Below are positions 33,267 through 44,269 of a stretch of DNA of 64,000 nucleotides, in pieces. The notes beneath the pieces were generated by a model that saw only the letters and a list, made by a program, of their open reading frames with translations, was not told the DNA's origin and ran no database searches. Source of the DNA: Wolfiporia cocos (Eukaryota; Basidiomycota; Agaricomycetes; Polyporales; Phaeolaceae). The translations under genes were made by a program, and so were the position numbers. The stretch spans positions 1,116,001 through 1,180,000 of the forward strand of contig JACCLO010000008.1 in assembly GCA_029448655.1 (NCBI GenBank). Direction: 5' to 3'. Numbering within the stretch: the stretch's first letter is position 1; each line of letters starts with the position of its first letter.

Positions 33267-36200
33267 GTACCCCCTCTTCTAGCTGCGTGTCCCCACACCC
33301 AGCAATTACTTTGTACATAGTTTGGTCAACATGGCACAGGTGGTCTATGGTCTTGGTGCAGATGTGTGGGTGCGCCAGTTGGAGTGTGTTTAAAACCGGA
33401 TAGATCCAGTATCCTATCGATTCAGGTATAGTGGATTCTATTGGTGTTCCAACGCGTATTCCGTATTGCATGACCCGTGTTCGTGGATCGCAGAACCAGA
33501 AGTTACGAGCGACGAGCTTCTTTTCGTAGGCGTAGAATGGTATACTGCCTTTGACAAGAAGCGTGTTGTCTATGTTGTCGTATATGATGAACTCCTTCGG
33601 GTTCTGCCTAAGTCCCATTTCCTGAGCTTTTCGTTCGAAGTCCTCCCACTCTGGGTCCCATTTGGTGTTAGAGTGGTCCCAGCCAGTGTTTCTGTTTTTC
33701 CACTGATTACCTGGGGCGGATGGTCTTGCTTCGAAGAATTTTGTAACGAGCTCTTGGTAATGGTTCAATCCACGTTTTCGTTCCCATGTTTTAGTCCCGT
33801 CAGACCATTCGACTTCTAGCTCAATTCGCCCTCGGTCTTCCCTGGATTCGAGGATCCTGAGAGGCCTGCGAACGTCATTGCTTTCCGTCACTTTACTATG
33901 GTCCTGATTGGGGAAGGCGGGCGGTGTGTATGGTAGGAGTAAGACCTCGTTGAATACTGGGTATATCCCGCGCATGTCTGCGGGGAGGTCTAGTTCGTAT
34001 GCTCCGTGTCCGACCTTCTTCGTGACCTTGTACGGTCCAAACCGCTTGGAGTCAAGCTTCTTGGTTGGGTGACCCATGTTTATGTTGCGGCCGTCGACCC
34101 AGACCAAGTTGCCTTCAGAGTATGATAGTGGTGATGCCCGTTTCCTATCATAGTACTCTTTCATGCGTAGTTTACCTTTCTCCAGGTTCTGTGAAGCGAG
34201 TTTGGATATGGTGTGCATGTGTTCGACCCAATCCCGTGCTACCCCCTCTTCTTGTTCCGGCGCCTCTACACCTGTGAAGGGGTGGTATCCGTGCGTAAGG
34301 TAAAAGGGGCTATATCCCGTGCTACTGTGTACGTGTGTCTTGTACGCAAAGCTTGCCAGCGGGAGTAAGTCCGGCCAGTTTGTGTGAGTATTGTTAATAA
34401 ATAATCTAAGGTAGACCTCGAGTTCCTGGTTCATACGTTCCGTCTGCCCGTCTGTCTGTGGGTGGAACACAGTACTCGGGTTTCCCTGTATGCCTAGTCT
34501 ACGATATACGTCCTTTATGAATTCTGCTACAAACTGTGGTCCTCTGTCGCTAAATATCTTTCTTGGTAGTCCGTGCTGTGTATATACTTTGTCTATAAAT
34601 ATGTTGGCCCATCCTTCGGCCGATAGTTTCGTTGTTGTTGGTACAGCTATATAGTCCTTTGACTTCATATCTACTACTACAATGATTGCGTCGCGACCCT
34701 TGGAAGTGGGGAGTCCCGTGATCATATCAACGGAAATGTTCTCCCAGTTGTGTGCTGGAGTCGGGTTCGGGTTGAGTGGAGCCGCGCGTTTGGATCGGTC
34801 CGGCTTAGCGGCCTGGCACTTGATACAGGCTTTGACGTACTGGCGGATGTCTGATCGCATTTTTGGCCACCAGTAGTGTCGGTGTATGGCTGTATACGTG
34901 TTTTCGGTGCCGGGGTGTCCCGCTGAGACGGTGTCGTGGAACGAAGAAATGATTTTTCCGATTAATTCTTCGTCCCAAGGGATAATTAACCTCCCCCTCC
35001 TATATCGCAGACCGTCCTCGGTCGTTTCCCCTACTTCTACTCCTTCCTTTCCATCGTAGAGAGCGGCTTCCGCTTTGACCCTCTCTTTTACTTCGTCGTG
35101 GGTGATACCCTTGACTACAGTATAGAAAGAGGATCTTAGCCTTTCTGTGCTATCTTGGACGAAGAGGTGTGGCTTCAGGATGACTTGCCCTTTGAGGTGA
35201 TCCTTGTCGTTGCCATGATCACTTCTTCGGGAAAGCCCGTCGGCCCTTCCATTGGTCTTGCCAGGGATGTGCACGAGTTGTAGGTCATACCTGGTGAGTT
35301 CCGTCATCCACCGGGCTTGTCGCGGATTAATTTTCTGTGGGGTCTTAAAATACTCTAGGTTCTTATGGTTCGTTAGTACTTCTACGGGGTGTTTGCCACC
35401 CATTACGAAATGTCGCCATTCATCAAGTGCGCGCATGATGGCGAGGAGTTCTCTGTCGTAGATCTCGTAGTTTCGTTCTGCCGGTAGCATTGTCTTACTC
35501 TGGTAGGCGATGGGTTTCCAGACACCGTCCTGTTTCTGCATGAGGCAGGCTCCAGTTGCGAAGTCTGAAGAGTCTGCCTCAATGCGGAAAGGATCGTCGC
35601 CGTTTGGTATCCCTAACACGGGTGCTTCGATAAATATTTTCTTTAACTTATCGAAACACTCTTGTTCTGCCGTACCCCACTGCCAAGGCGTGTCCTTGGT
35701 TAGGTTTATCAGTGGGCGTGCTACCGTAGAGAACTTAGGAATAAATCTCCGGTAGAAGTTTGCGAATCCTATGAAGGACTGCACTTCTTTCTTGTTCCGA
35801 GGTGCGGGCCATTCAGCAACTGCCGCCACCTTCGCGGGATCCATACGGATTTCCCTGTGAGAGATTATATGTCCTAAGTATTCTACTTCCGACTTCATAA
35901 ACTCGCATTTCTCTGGTTTACAGGTCAACTTATTTTGACGGAGAACGAGCAGAACCTTGCGCAGGATCTCTTTGTGTTCTGCCTCGGTCTCCGTGAAAAC
36001 AAGTATGTCATCTAGGTATACAATGACTTTTCCAGTCATGATCAGGTCTCGGAAAAATGTCATTCATCAAAGTCTGGAACATGCCCGGTGCGTTGCACAT
36101 TCCGAAGAACATCACTAATGGCTCGTATAGCCCTCTATTAGTGATGAAGGCGGCTTTCTCTTCGTCGCCTTCTTTGATTCTGACGTTCGTGTATCCCCAA

Positions 36201-38188
36201 CGAATGTCCAATTTAGAAAAGTACTTAGCTCGTTTTAACTTGTTGAGCAGCTCCGTGATCAGAGGGAGCGGGTACCGGTTCTTCTTGGTCATCTGGTTCA
36301 ATTTCCGATAGTCCTGAATGAGTCTCAGTTTCCCATCCTTCTTCTTGATGAAGAAGAATGGTGCCCCCCATGGGGACTTGGATGGTCGTATTCGTCCAGT
36401 CCGTAGCTGTTCTTCTAGGAAGTCGTCTAACGCCTCTTGTTCCCAGGGCGATAGGGCATAGATCTTGCCGGCGTAGGGTTCGGAGTTCGGTAAGAGTTCT
36501 ATGGCGTGATCCCACGGTCGTCTTTCGGGGAGTTGGTTGAATTCCGTTTCCTTAAACACGTCTTCGAATTCGTGTAAGTACTCGGGGACCACCTCCTCGA
36601 AAGTCTTGGCTTCCGTGGTTTTGCCGGTGGCGATGGCAATCTCGGTTGCCTTTGTCGCGCGGACTCGCTCAGCGATGTCGGCCCGGCATTCCTCTCTGTT
36701 CCGTATCCAGGCGTCAGCAAAGATGTAATATATATGGTCACCCTCCTCGATCTGTTCGTGCTCGCAGTCGCAGGTGAAGGTGATTCGGCGTTTCTTCCAG
36801 TCGATGGTGGAATTATGATCTTCTAGCCAATCGAAGTTGAGGAATATGTCGGCCAAGCTCAGCTCAGTGACGTGGAACTTGCGCGTCTCCAAGTGCGTGT
36901 CGATCTGCATCTGGAGTTCGACATAGTGCGTCATTTTGCCCGCAGCGTTGGTACTACCATCAGCGTTGTACAGTTTGACGGGTCGGTCTAATGGAAGTTG
37001 CTCGAGTTTGTGTTCCTCCACGTAGGCACGACTGATGACCGATCCCGTTGAACCGGAGTCTATCAGTGCCTTTGTGAAGAGGGCACGTCCGTCAGGGCGG
37101 TGGAGGGTGATCGGTACTTCGATCTGCCGTCCCCGTTTCCCCGTCTGGATTACCACTACATTCCCTCTGAGTTTCTCACCAGTAGAGCCGAACCCCTGTG
37201 TTCCGCGTCTGGTTTCCCTAATGCTTTTTACTATGCGCGTGTCTGGTGTCATGTTACATTCGAGTATGAACTGGGCGATTCTGTCCCCATACTCGACCAA
37301 ATAATCTGTCCCAGTCTGATTATTCAGTATGACTTTTAACCGACCGGTGTAGTCTTCGTCGACTACCCTGGCCTCCACGTCGACCCCCTTCAAGGCGAGT
37401 CCGGATCGTGGAGCTATGTGGCCGTATACACTGGGTGGCATTCGGATCATTATGCCGGTATCCACGGTGATACGCTTCCCATTGGGTATAACGACTTCCT
37501 CCGCAGAGTGAAGATTGTAACCCGCGGCTCCTTCGCTTTTGCGCTCAGGGGGGATTGCCCGCGGGTGGTCTAGGTATATGTCGAGCGTGACAGCCTTCTT
37601 CTTGGCTCGTCGGCGCCGCATTTTCTTTTCCGCCTTTTTCTGGACTGTAGGCTTAGATGCGTCTGCCATCTGCACATCTGAGTCTACAACCGGGTCTACG
37701 TCCATGGGCACATAGTTTACATTAATAGAGGAATTAAGCACGGTTTTATCCTCCTGCCAAGCTCCGGTGGGAGGCTCCTCTGAGGCTGTTACAAACGAAT
37801 CGTCGGAGCATGTTGAAGCTCCGTCGTCGTCACCAAGCGCCAAATCTACTGAACGTGGTACAGATATGTAATCAAATATCGGGGCCCCGGTTCCTAGCCC
37901 ATATAGTCCATCCACCGGTTCGTTACCCTCCGTGGCAGATTCGGGGATAGAGTTATTTACTGGTTCCTCGATCTCCAGAACTGAAAATTTATTATTAGAG
38001 AGGGGACGGACGTACCTGAGTGAATCCGGCTTCCTTCGCAGCCTCCGGATTTTCCTTGGCTCAGGCAGCCACCATTCGCACAAAGTCCTCCTGGGATACT
38101 TCCCCAAGGACTTTTTCTGCGGGTGGGCCTTCGACGGCCTGGCGGGTGCGCGCCGGTTGTGAGGGTCCGGCACCGGTGTTCCCTCCAC
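33229..38188 (-). pseudogene. F2 pol with one single-base frameshift
   Basis: From an ATG at 38188: an acidic/basic linker, dUTPase (about residues 200-340; GYNLHS, PRSGLAL, VVDEDYTG, RIAQF, GFGSTG), protease (ALIDSGSTGS, about 374), then RT. The frame shifts at 36053-36057, where five A are present and the G and C copies have four. The second frame continues with RT YLDD, RNase H (EADSSDFATGACL), integrase zinc finger (HDTVSAGHPG..CIKCQAAK), DDE core (SDRGPQF..ERMNQE) and a C-terminal chromo-like segment (ELEVEWSDG..TWE). dUTPase motif 1 has Asn (AAGYNLHS) where element C and other dUTPases have Asp. The stop lies inside the 3' LTR. Apart from one base it is open. Confidence 0.9.
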
Positions 38189-39289
38189 TGGTAGCTGCTC
38201 GGGGCTTGCTTTCAGTTGGGTTGGTGCCAGACGGGCTTGTTACACCCCTTCCCTGGTGCCTCTGCTTGTGTCTTGCTGCAAGAGTGGCACTTCCTCTTGA
38301 GCAAGTTGGCCCGTTCTTCTGCGGTGGGCTCGGACCGCATGGTTCCCGATGATGATGTTGTCGCCCGACCTTTCCCTTTGTCGGTGACGCCCTTACCTGT
38401 GTCACGACCGTGGCGCAGCTTTTCCTCATCGCGGAGACAACGCATCGCATTGTCCGTTCCGAGGATAGCCTGTTTCCAAGATTCGTAGTCTTCCGGAATC
38501 TGGACATTGTATCCCCGTTGCGATTTGTCGTTTACCGTGGCGGCGACGAAGGCGGAGTGTACTGCCGTGTAGATTTCTTTCGGGATGGCAGAGGTGACCC
38601 AGCGATGGACTATCTGGTTCTCCTTGTCGTATTTTGCCTCCGAAAGAAGTCTTTCCAGCTCCTGGAAGTATTCCTCGCCCTTGCCGATGGTCATACTAAG
38701 CTTTTCGGCTGCGACTGCTGACTTCTTTTCCAAGTCGGGATTGTCGAACTTCTGGTGGAGTTCCCAGATGAACCTTAGCCAGCTCAGGTGCCATTGTCCG
38801 TCACGGTAATGTTCCCGCGTGAAAGCCGTCACCCATGAGTCCACCTTAGGTCCCCGTATCAACGAGATGGCCGTGCCGATCTTTTTGCTGTCGGTGAAGA
38901 GCAGCGGCCGGTTGTCGTCGATATACAGTTTCAGGCGCATTACCCAGGTGATGAAGTTGTTGCCGGTGAAGGGTTCGGGTTCGCGCACCTTGGATTTGTA
39001 CCGGGGGTCAAGCTGTGGCTCTGGGAGCATGGAGTACGCGTCCCATTGCGAGCTAGCCGGTTTCTCGGGCCGCCACATCAATGCCCGTGTTCCCTGAAGA
39101 GGCGCAGCTCTCCAGGTGTTTGCGTGCACATTTGCGGGGGGAGCCAACGGAGGGACCGGAGCTGCTGCCATAGCTGAGTAGGGGACCTGGGGCGCAAGGA
39201 CCGGGGGGGTGTAGCCTGGCAGGAAGGGGTTCGTCTGCCGGGTGCCCGCGTTCGAGGCCGAACGGGTTGCCGAATTCACCGGTGGGGGG

Positions 39290-39998
39290 TGTTACGGGTC
39301 GAATACCCGTTCGTATATTCGAATCGCGAATATAGATCGTTCTTCTGCACGTAGGCACGTTGCCGTGTGCAAGGCAAATACTCGTTAGATGCCTTCGGGT
39401 CCTAAGTGAAGTTCTTAGGAGATCGGTTAATATCCAATACGCGTTAGAGGATATAATCTGTTCAGGTGCGAGTCGAATAGAATATAAGACTCGCCTAAGT
39501 CCTAGAAGTCAGTGTGCACTTCGAGGGCTTAGTCGTTCGGTTGCTCGAGTGAGAAATACTGAGCGTAGTTTCCTACGTTTGAGAACGAGTATAAGACTTC
39601 TTGTTTGTACAACAAGGTCGAGCTAAAGAGCCTCGACAGTAAGTACATGAGTTTATATACTACGTTAGGTTTCAGGGGTCAAGTCTGTCCCAGATGTCAC
39701 CGATACTATCTACGCTATAGTCCCAAACGTTTGATAAGTATGGAATGATATATCTGAGACGATAGATAGGAATGATGGCGGTTGAACGCCATCTGTCAGC
39801 TAATAAACGATGGACATGAAACGGGGGCAGGGTTGGATCTGCCAAAGATGAAACGAGCCCTATTGACTAGTACAACTGGGGATGCGCCCAGTAGAGTCAC
39901 GAGTAGCCAGGGCAGTTGGTTGTGCAACAAGTCCCTGTATCGTATTCACCCAGTGGTGAGTTATGCCAGCGTTCGAAAAATTCAAAATAACCGTAACA
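39290..39998 (-). mobile_element. F1 solo LTR in F2 gag (left of an inverted pair)
   Basis: 709 bp, reverse orientation. Left flank GGGGG (39285-39289), right flank GGTGA (39999-40003). The flanks do not match each other but match in reverse complement those of the LTR at 40313-41021. It appears identical to that LTR over the stretches compared. Confidence 0.93.
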
Positions 39999-40312
39999 GG
40001 TGAGTCCCGCACACATCGACTCGCCCTTAGCCGTACAATGGGCGTTCCCCCCCAACCCGACGACGGCAGACTTTGGTTTTTGGTGTCAGACGGTAGCAGC
40101 AACAATGGTTCAAACCGGTGTGTGGAACGCCGACATGGGGGCAAGATTCCTGAGGGAGGCACAACGTCTCCAGGCAGATGCTCTTGCGGCAGGAGATGCG
40201 GCTTCGCTATGTAGCCAGCACTCCATCCCCCGTCGGTCAGTACCATCGGTCCCGGAGGAACGTTTCCGGCCGGTTGAAAATTGGGTAAGATCCGTCCACA
40301 TGGGATCCCCCC
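39999..40312 (+). other. Inverted gag segment between two inverted LTRs
   Basis: 314 bp coding in the plus direction (VSPAHIDSPLAVQW at one end, NWVRSVHMGSP at the other), although the element is on the minus strand. Re-inverting it restores both target duplications (TCACC and GGGGG) and the gag frame. It is not an independent gene. Confidence 0.9.
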
Positions 40313-41021
40313 TGTTACGGTTATTTTGAATTTTTCGAACGCTGGCATAACTCACCACTGGGTGAATACGATACAGGGACTTGTTGCACAACCAACTGCC
40401 CTGGCTACTCGTGACTCTACTGGGCGCATCCCCAGTTGTACTCGTCAATAGGGCTCGTTTCATCTTTGGCAGATCCAACCCTGCCACCGTTTCATGTCCA
40501 TCGTTTATTAGCTGACAGATGGCGTTCAACCGCCATCATTCCTATCTATCGTCTCAGATATATCATTCCATACTTATCAAACGTTTGGGACTAGAGCGTA
40601 GATAGTATCGGTGACATCTGGGACAGACTTGACCCCTGAAACCTAACGTAGTATATAAACTCATGTACTTACTGTCGAGGCTCTTTAGCTCGACCTTGTT
40701 GTACAAACAAGAAGTCTTATACTCGTTCTCAAACGTAGGAAACTACGCTCAGTATTTCTCACTCGAGCAACCGAACGACTAAGCCCTCGAAGTGCACACT
40801 GACTTCTAGGACTTAGGCGAGTCTTATATTCTATTCGACTCGCACCTGAACAGATTATATCCTCTAACGCGTATTGGATATTAACCGATCTCCTAAGAAC
40901 TTCACTTAGGACCCGAAGGCATCTAACGAGTATTTGCCTTGCACACGGCAACGTGCCTACGTGCAGAAGAACGATCTATATTCGCGATTCGAATATACGA
41001 ACGGGTATTCGACCCGTAACA
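40313..41021 (+). mobile_element. F1 solo LTR in F2 gag (right of an inverted pair)
   Basis: 709 bp, plus orientation. Left flank CCCCC (40308-40312), right flank TCACC (41022-41026). See the inverted segment 39999-40312. Confidence 0.93.
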
Positions 41022-41385
41022 TCACCCCTCGGATGGTGCTCGACTGTTCCCGGGCCAGGTGGAATGCCTGGTCCAACCGTTCAATACCGGGACCTTGGTC
41101 TTTGACCGATCTCCCTAGAACCAGTGAGCGAGCGGGGCGATGTTCTCCGATGGTCTCTGTGTGTACCGGGGCAACCTCAACATTCGGTCGGGGGGCGTGT
41201 ATGCTGTCTGCCACCGATAGGAACGCGAAGTCGTCCGGGAGACCGTGCATTTGGTAGTTCACCCACTGCCCTGGGTGGAACGGGTTGTTGGTCGCGACGG
41301 AGCTGGGGAGCGGGACGTCAGCCGGGGTCGGGGGTTGTTCGGGTCGCAGGTCGCGGATGTAGTCGATGGTGTGGGGAGCGGCCAT

Positions 41386-42135
41386 TGTAGTGTAATGAAA
41401 TGTGTACGTATGGAATGTAGAGTCGCGAAAAACAGCGCTACCCGTCCACTGTGGATCAGCCTATAGCTGCGATCGGGGTGGTAACTAGAAACTGTCTTTC
41501 CACTCTATTCAGAGACCACCTCTTTTCGGAGGTGCGCCAAGAAACGCCGAGGGGTTTTCAGCCCAAGGCCGGCAAGTAATCTCTGCCTCCGAAACCTCGT
41601 CCAGCCCCGAAGCTAATTCGGGATACCGGGGGCACGGGATCTAAACCCTTGGGATGGAGGGTCTAAAAACTATCGTATTGGGCCAAGTGGCCGTATGGAC
41701 AGGCTGTGTCGCGCCTCTTCAGCCGCCTGGTGGGGCGCTGGATTGTATAGTAACGGGGGGGCGGTAATGCCCGTATAGTCGGCGCGGTAATGCGCGTAAG
41801 TAGGTGCCCAGTGCCTCTGTAATCTGCCGTAGGGCCCCTTAACGCCTTTGATTATTTTGCGTCGGGTGCACAGTTACTACAGTGGGGATGTAACCCAAAG
41901 CCTTTACGCCGCGTTGCACAACGGTGGCCCAGTAGTTTAGAAGCAACGGTAGGAGAGGTCCCCTACACGCTGTTCACAAGTGTATTCCCCCAGAACCCAG
42001 TCCCTTGTCCCTGGGATATGGGAGGATAAGAGTTTTAACACCCGAATCGACCGAAGTCAACTCGAGGGTGAAGAAACAATGCACTTTACCCCTAGTGCGC
42101 CGGGGTTGATCTGGAATGAACTCAGATCGGGGTGG
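41386..42135. other. Long leader of the F2 element
   Basis: About 750 bp between the primer site and the gag start codon. I see no protein-like reading frame and no recognised RNA. It probably holds the packaging and dimerisation signals. Confidence 0.6.
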
Positions 42136-42146
42136 AGACTCGTCTT
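42136..42146 (-). other. Self-priming primer-binding site of the F2 element
   Basis: On the minus strand AAGACGAGTCT lies one base past the 5' LTR. It is exactly complementary to AGACTCGTCTT in the LTR (plus coordinates 42241-42251), which lies 32 nt after a TATATA box (42278-42283). Confidence 0.75.
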
Positions 42147-42147
42147 A

Positions 42148-42519
42148 TGACACAAGCGCTATCTCAAGCAACTACTCAGGGGAATATTACTCGCGTGAAA
42201 GCGTATTCCTAGTCTGAGGCTACTCAAGGCAACAAAGGCCAAGACGAGTCTGGGGTGCTCCCTGCTCGTCCGGCTGGTATATATGCTCGTAGGCTGTTTG
42301 TACATGTTTGGCTACTATACAGTATTACATAATCTGATAGACCATTTTAGAGTATGGTAAACCCTATCGTAGGTGTAGAGCCACAACAAGGGTGTCCGGG
42401 GTCTGTGTAAGCATGTGTGGGGTGTTCGGGGTCCTTGCACGTGATGCATAGGCGGGCGCTTAGATAAGATAGGGGTTGTCTCTAGTCGCAAGCTAGTTGG
42501 AGAAAATCGGCTTGTGACA
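42148..42519 (-). repeat. 5' LTR of the full-length F2 element
   Basis: 372 bp with a TATATA box at 42278-42283 and a predicted RNA start at 42251 on the minus strand. It is bounded on the right by the GTCTG duplication and then the second SIN3-like piece. Confidence 0.95.
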
Positions 42520-42554
42520 GTCTGGCGGGAGCTCGATGTAAAGACTTACCATAG

Positions 42555-43262
42555 TGTTACGGTTATTCTAATTTTTCGAATATCGACAGAACTCACCATT
42601 GGGCGAATACGATACAGGGACTTGTTGCGCAACCAACTCCCCTGGCTACTCGTGATCTTACTGGGCGCATCCCCAGTTGTACTAGTCTGTAGGGCTCGTT
42701 TCATTCTTGGCAGATCCAACCCTGCCACCGTTTCATGTTCATCGTTTATTAGCTGACAGATGGCGTTCAACCGCCATCATTCCTATCTATCGTCTCAGAT
42801 ATATCACTACATACTTATCAAACGTTTGGAACTATAGCGTAGATAGTAGCGGTGACATCGGGGACGGACTTGACCCCTAAAACCTAACGTAGTATATAAA
42901 CTCATGTACTTACTGTCGAGGCTCCTCAGCTCGACCTTGTTGTACAAACAAGAAGTCTTATACTCGTTCTCAAACGTAGGAAACTACGCTCAGTATTTCT
43001 CACTCGAGCAACCGAACGACTAAGTCCTCGAAGTGCACACTGACTTCTCGGACTTAGGCGAGTCTTATATTCTATTCGACTCGCACCTGAACAGATTATA
43101 TCCTCTAACGCGTATTGGATATTAACCGATCTCCTAAGAACTTCACTTAGGACCCGAAGGCATCTAACGAGTATTTGCCTTGCACACGGCGACGTGCCTA
43201 CGTGCAGAAGAACGATCTATATTCGTGATTCGAATATACGAACGGGTATTCAACCCGTAACA
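42555..43262 (+). repeat. 5' LTR of element B (F1)
   Basis: 708 bp, TGTTACGG..CCGTAACA. TATATAAA is at 42893. AGCTCGACCTT at 42928-42938, 35 nt downstream, is the predicted RNA 5' end. From about 42807 onward it is nearly identical to the 3' LTR (three differences seen); before that the two differ at many positions. Confidence 0.95.
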
Positions 43263-43263
43263 G

Positions 43264-43274
43264 AAGGTCGAGCT
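43264..43274 (+). other. Self-priming primer-binding site of element B
   Basis: AAGGTCGAGCT, one base past the LTR, is exactly complementary to AGCTCGACCTT at 42928-42938. The same site is seen in reverse beside the 5' LTR of element A. Confidence 0.75.
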
Positions 43275-43596
43275 TATCACACCCTCACCTACCACGGTGT
43301 AAGGGCACATGATATTTGGACCAGAATTCCCAGCACGACTGATTGAACTCTTGCCCGAGGACATTCAGGGAGTCTACAGACTCAACCGATACGAGTGGAC
43401 TGACACCATTGGAGCCTTCCGTAACCGCGGAGGAATTGTTGTCATTCCAAGAGAAGATAGGGCATCGAAGTGGGTAGAAGTATACCCCTCCGCAAGAACG
43501 ACCGCTTGGGAAATAACGCGTGAAGCGTTCGAACGATTCGGAGAAATCCCTCCGATGTCAACCGTGACGTTGACCGAAAACAAAACCGAAACCATC

Positions 43597-44256
43597 TGTC
43601 ACAGATTTGGGACATGCCACTATTTTTCCCGTATTTTTACCTATTTATCTGGTATTTCTACGACCTTGTAGACATTTACGCTGCTAAGCGCCCGTCTACA
43701 CGTACACGCAACCAAACAACACGTACATAACACGTTTGTACGCGTCAATGACTCAGCGGACTAACCTCCGGAGTCACGCGCCTTACTCATATCCCGGTAC
43801 CGGGCTATGTCAGTACAATTGGATAAGCGGCCCGCTCGTTATCACATGCCAATGACCTTACGATTACTCATATCCCGATACCGGAATATAAGAATCACAT
43901 GCATGGCTTACTAACGTAGCTACAGCCACTTCCACAACATGGACCTACGGTCCAAACAAACGATCTTACTGGTGCGGCCATTACCGGCGCACATGGTCTA
44001 TTGTAGTTTACGACTTAACCATATTAGTTATGTCTGCGCACAGACCACCTTCATGTTTGGCTCCCTTACCGGTAACCAAACAAAGCATGTATATAAGTAG
44101 GGCTATCACTGCGGATAAGCCTTAGATTTGTTCTCTGCATTCGCACAGTTACATAACATCTCTGCTTGCGCCCACTAGCCTCCTCACCAACCTCCAGCAA
44201 CTCCTTCAAGTCGCTTATAAGGTTATAGTGTGAGTCCCACAGTCTAGTCTGTGTCA
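43597..44256 (+). repeat. 5' LTR of element D (F3)
   Basis: 660 bp, TGTCACAGAT..TCTGTGTCA. TATATAAG is at 44090. AGATTTGTTCT at 44124-44134, 34 nt downstream, is the predicted RNA 5' end. Confidence 0.96.
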
Positions 44257-44258
44257 TA

Positions 44259-44269
44259 AGAACAAATCT
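44259..44269 (+). other. Self-priming primer-binding site of element D
   Basis: AGAACAAATCT, two bases past the LTR, is exactly complementary to AGATTTGTTCT at 44124-44134. Confidence 0.75.

Larger units (their letters stand above)
38212..41385 (-). pseudogene. F2 gag, split by two F1 LTRs and partly inverted
   Basis: The gag starts at the ATG at 41385 (MAAPHTIDY) and runs to 41022. It is interrupted by the LTR at 40313-41021. The next segment (39999-40312) is now on the plus strand, then comes the LTR at 39290-39998. It resumes at 39289 and ends at 38212. The C-terminal part has a capsid-like helical region and a Cys/His segment (CHSCSKTQAEAPGKGC..WH) that only loosely resembles a CCHC knuckle. 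Reading the three parts in order, with the middle one re-inverted and one copy of each duplication removed, gives a continuous frame. Confidence 0.85.
32895..42519 (-). mobile_element. Full-length F2 Ty3/gypsy retrotransposon
   Basis: The 372-bp LTRs at 32895-33266 (3') and 42148-42519 (5') have ends TGTCACAAGC and GCTTGTGTCA on the minus strand. The duplication GTCTG is at 32890-32894 and 42520-42524. The order on the minus strand is PBS, a long leader, gag, pol. Two F1 solo LTRs in opposite orientations sit in gag, with the segment between them inverted. About 8.2 kb remain without them. The domain order is gag, dUTPase, protease, RT, RNase H, integrase. Confidence 0.95.
32465..42554 (+). 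pseudogene. SIN3-like corepressor pseudogene fragment, split by an F2 element
   Basis: Two pieces, 32465-32894 and 42525-42554, join across the F2 element at its GTCTG duplication. The reading follows the SIN3 HDAC-interacting region: CSG..D, MLNNEW, AHKINTYEEALH, SEEERHEYNF, FKLKPN, YGRDAG, PALAIPVVL, then VWREL in another frame. Stops fall at 32480-32482 (expected Gln) and 32801-32803, and after VVLS where Arg is expected. There is a frame change near 32855, and a stop replaces Trp in the QREWNKVW block. Cys replaces Arg at least three times. The fragment runs into element B at 42555. SIN3 is the scaffold of the Rpd3/HDAC corepressor complex; this copy is non-functional. Confidence 0.8.

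Noticed and set aside
40000..40329. Plus-strand 109-codon ORF that looks like a small independent gene
   Set aside because: It is the inverted middle part of the F2 gag. Re-inverting it restores target duplications and the gag frame on both sides.
41386..42135. Possible structural RNA gene in the F2 leader
   Set aside because: The GC-rich hairpin-prone sequence resembles no tRNA or rRNA I recognise and lies where a retrotransposon leader is expected.
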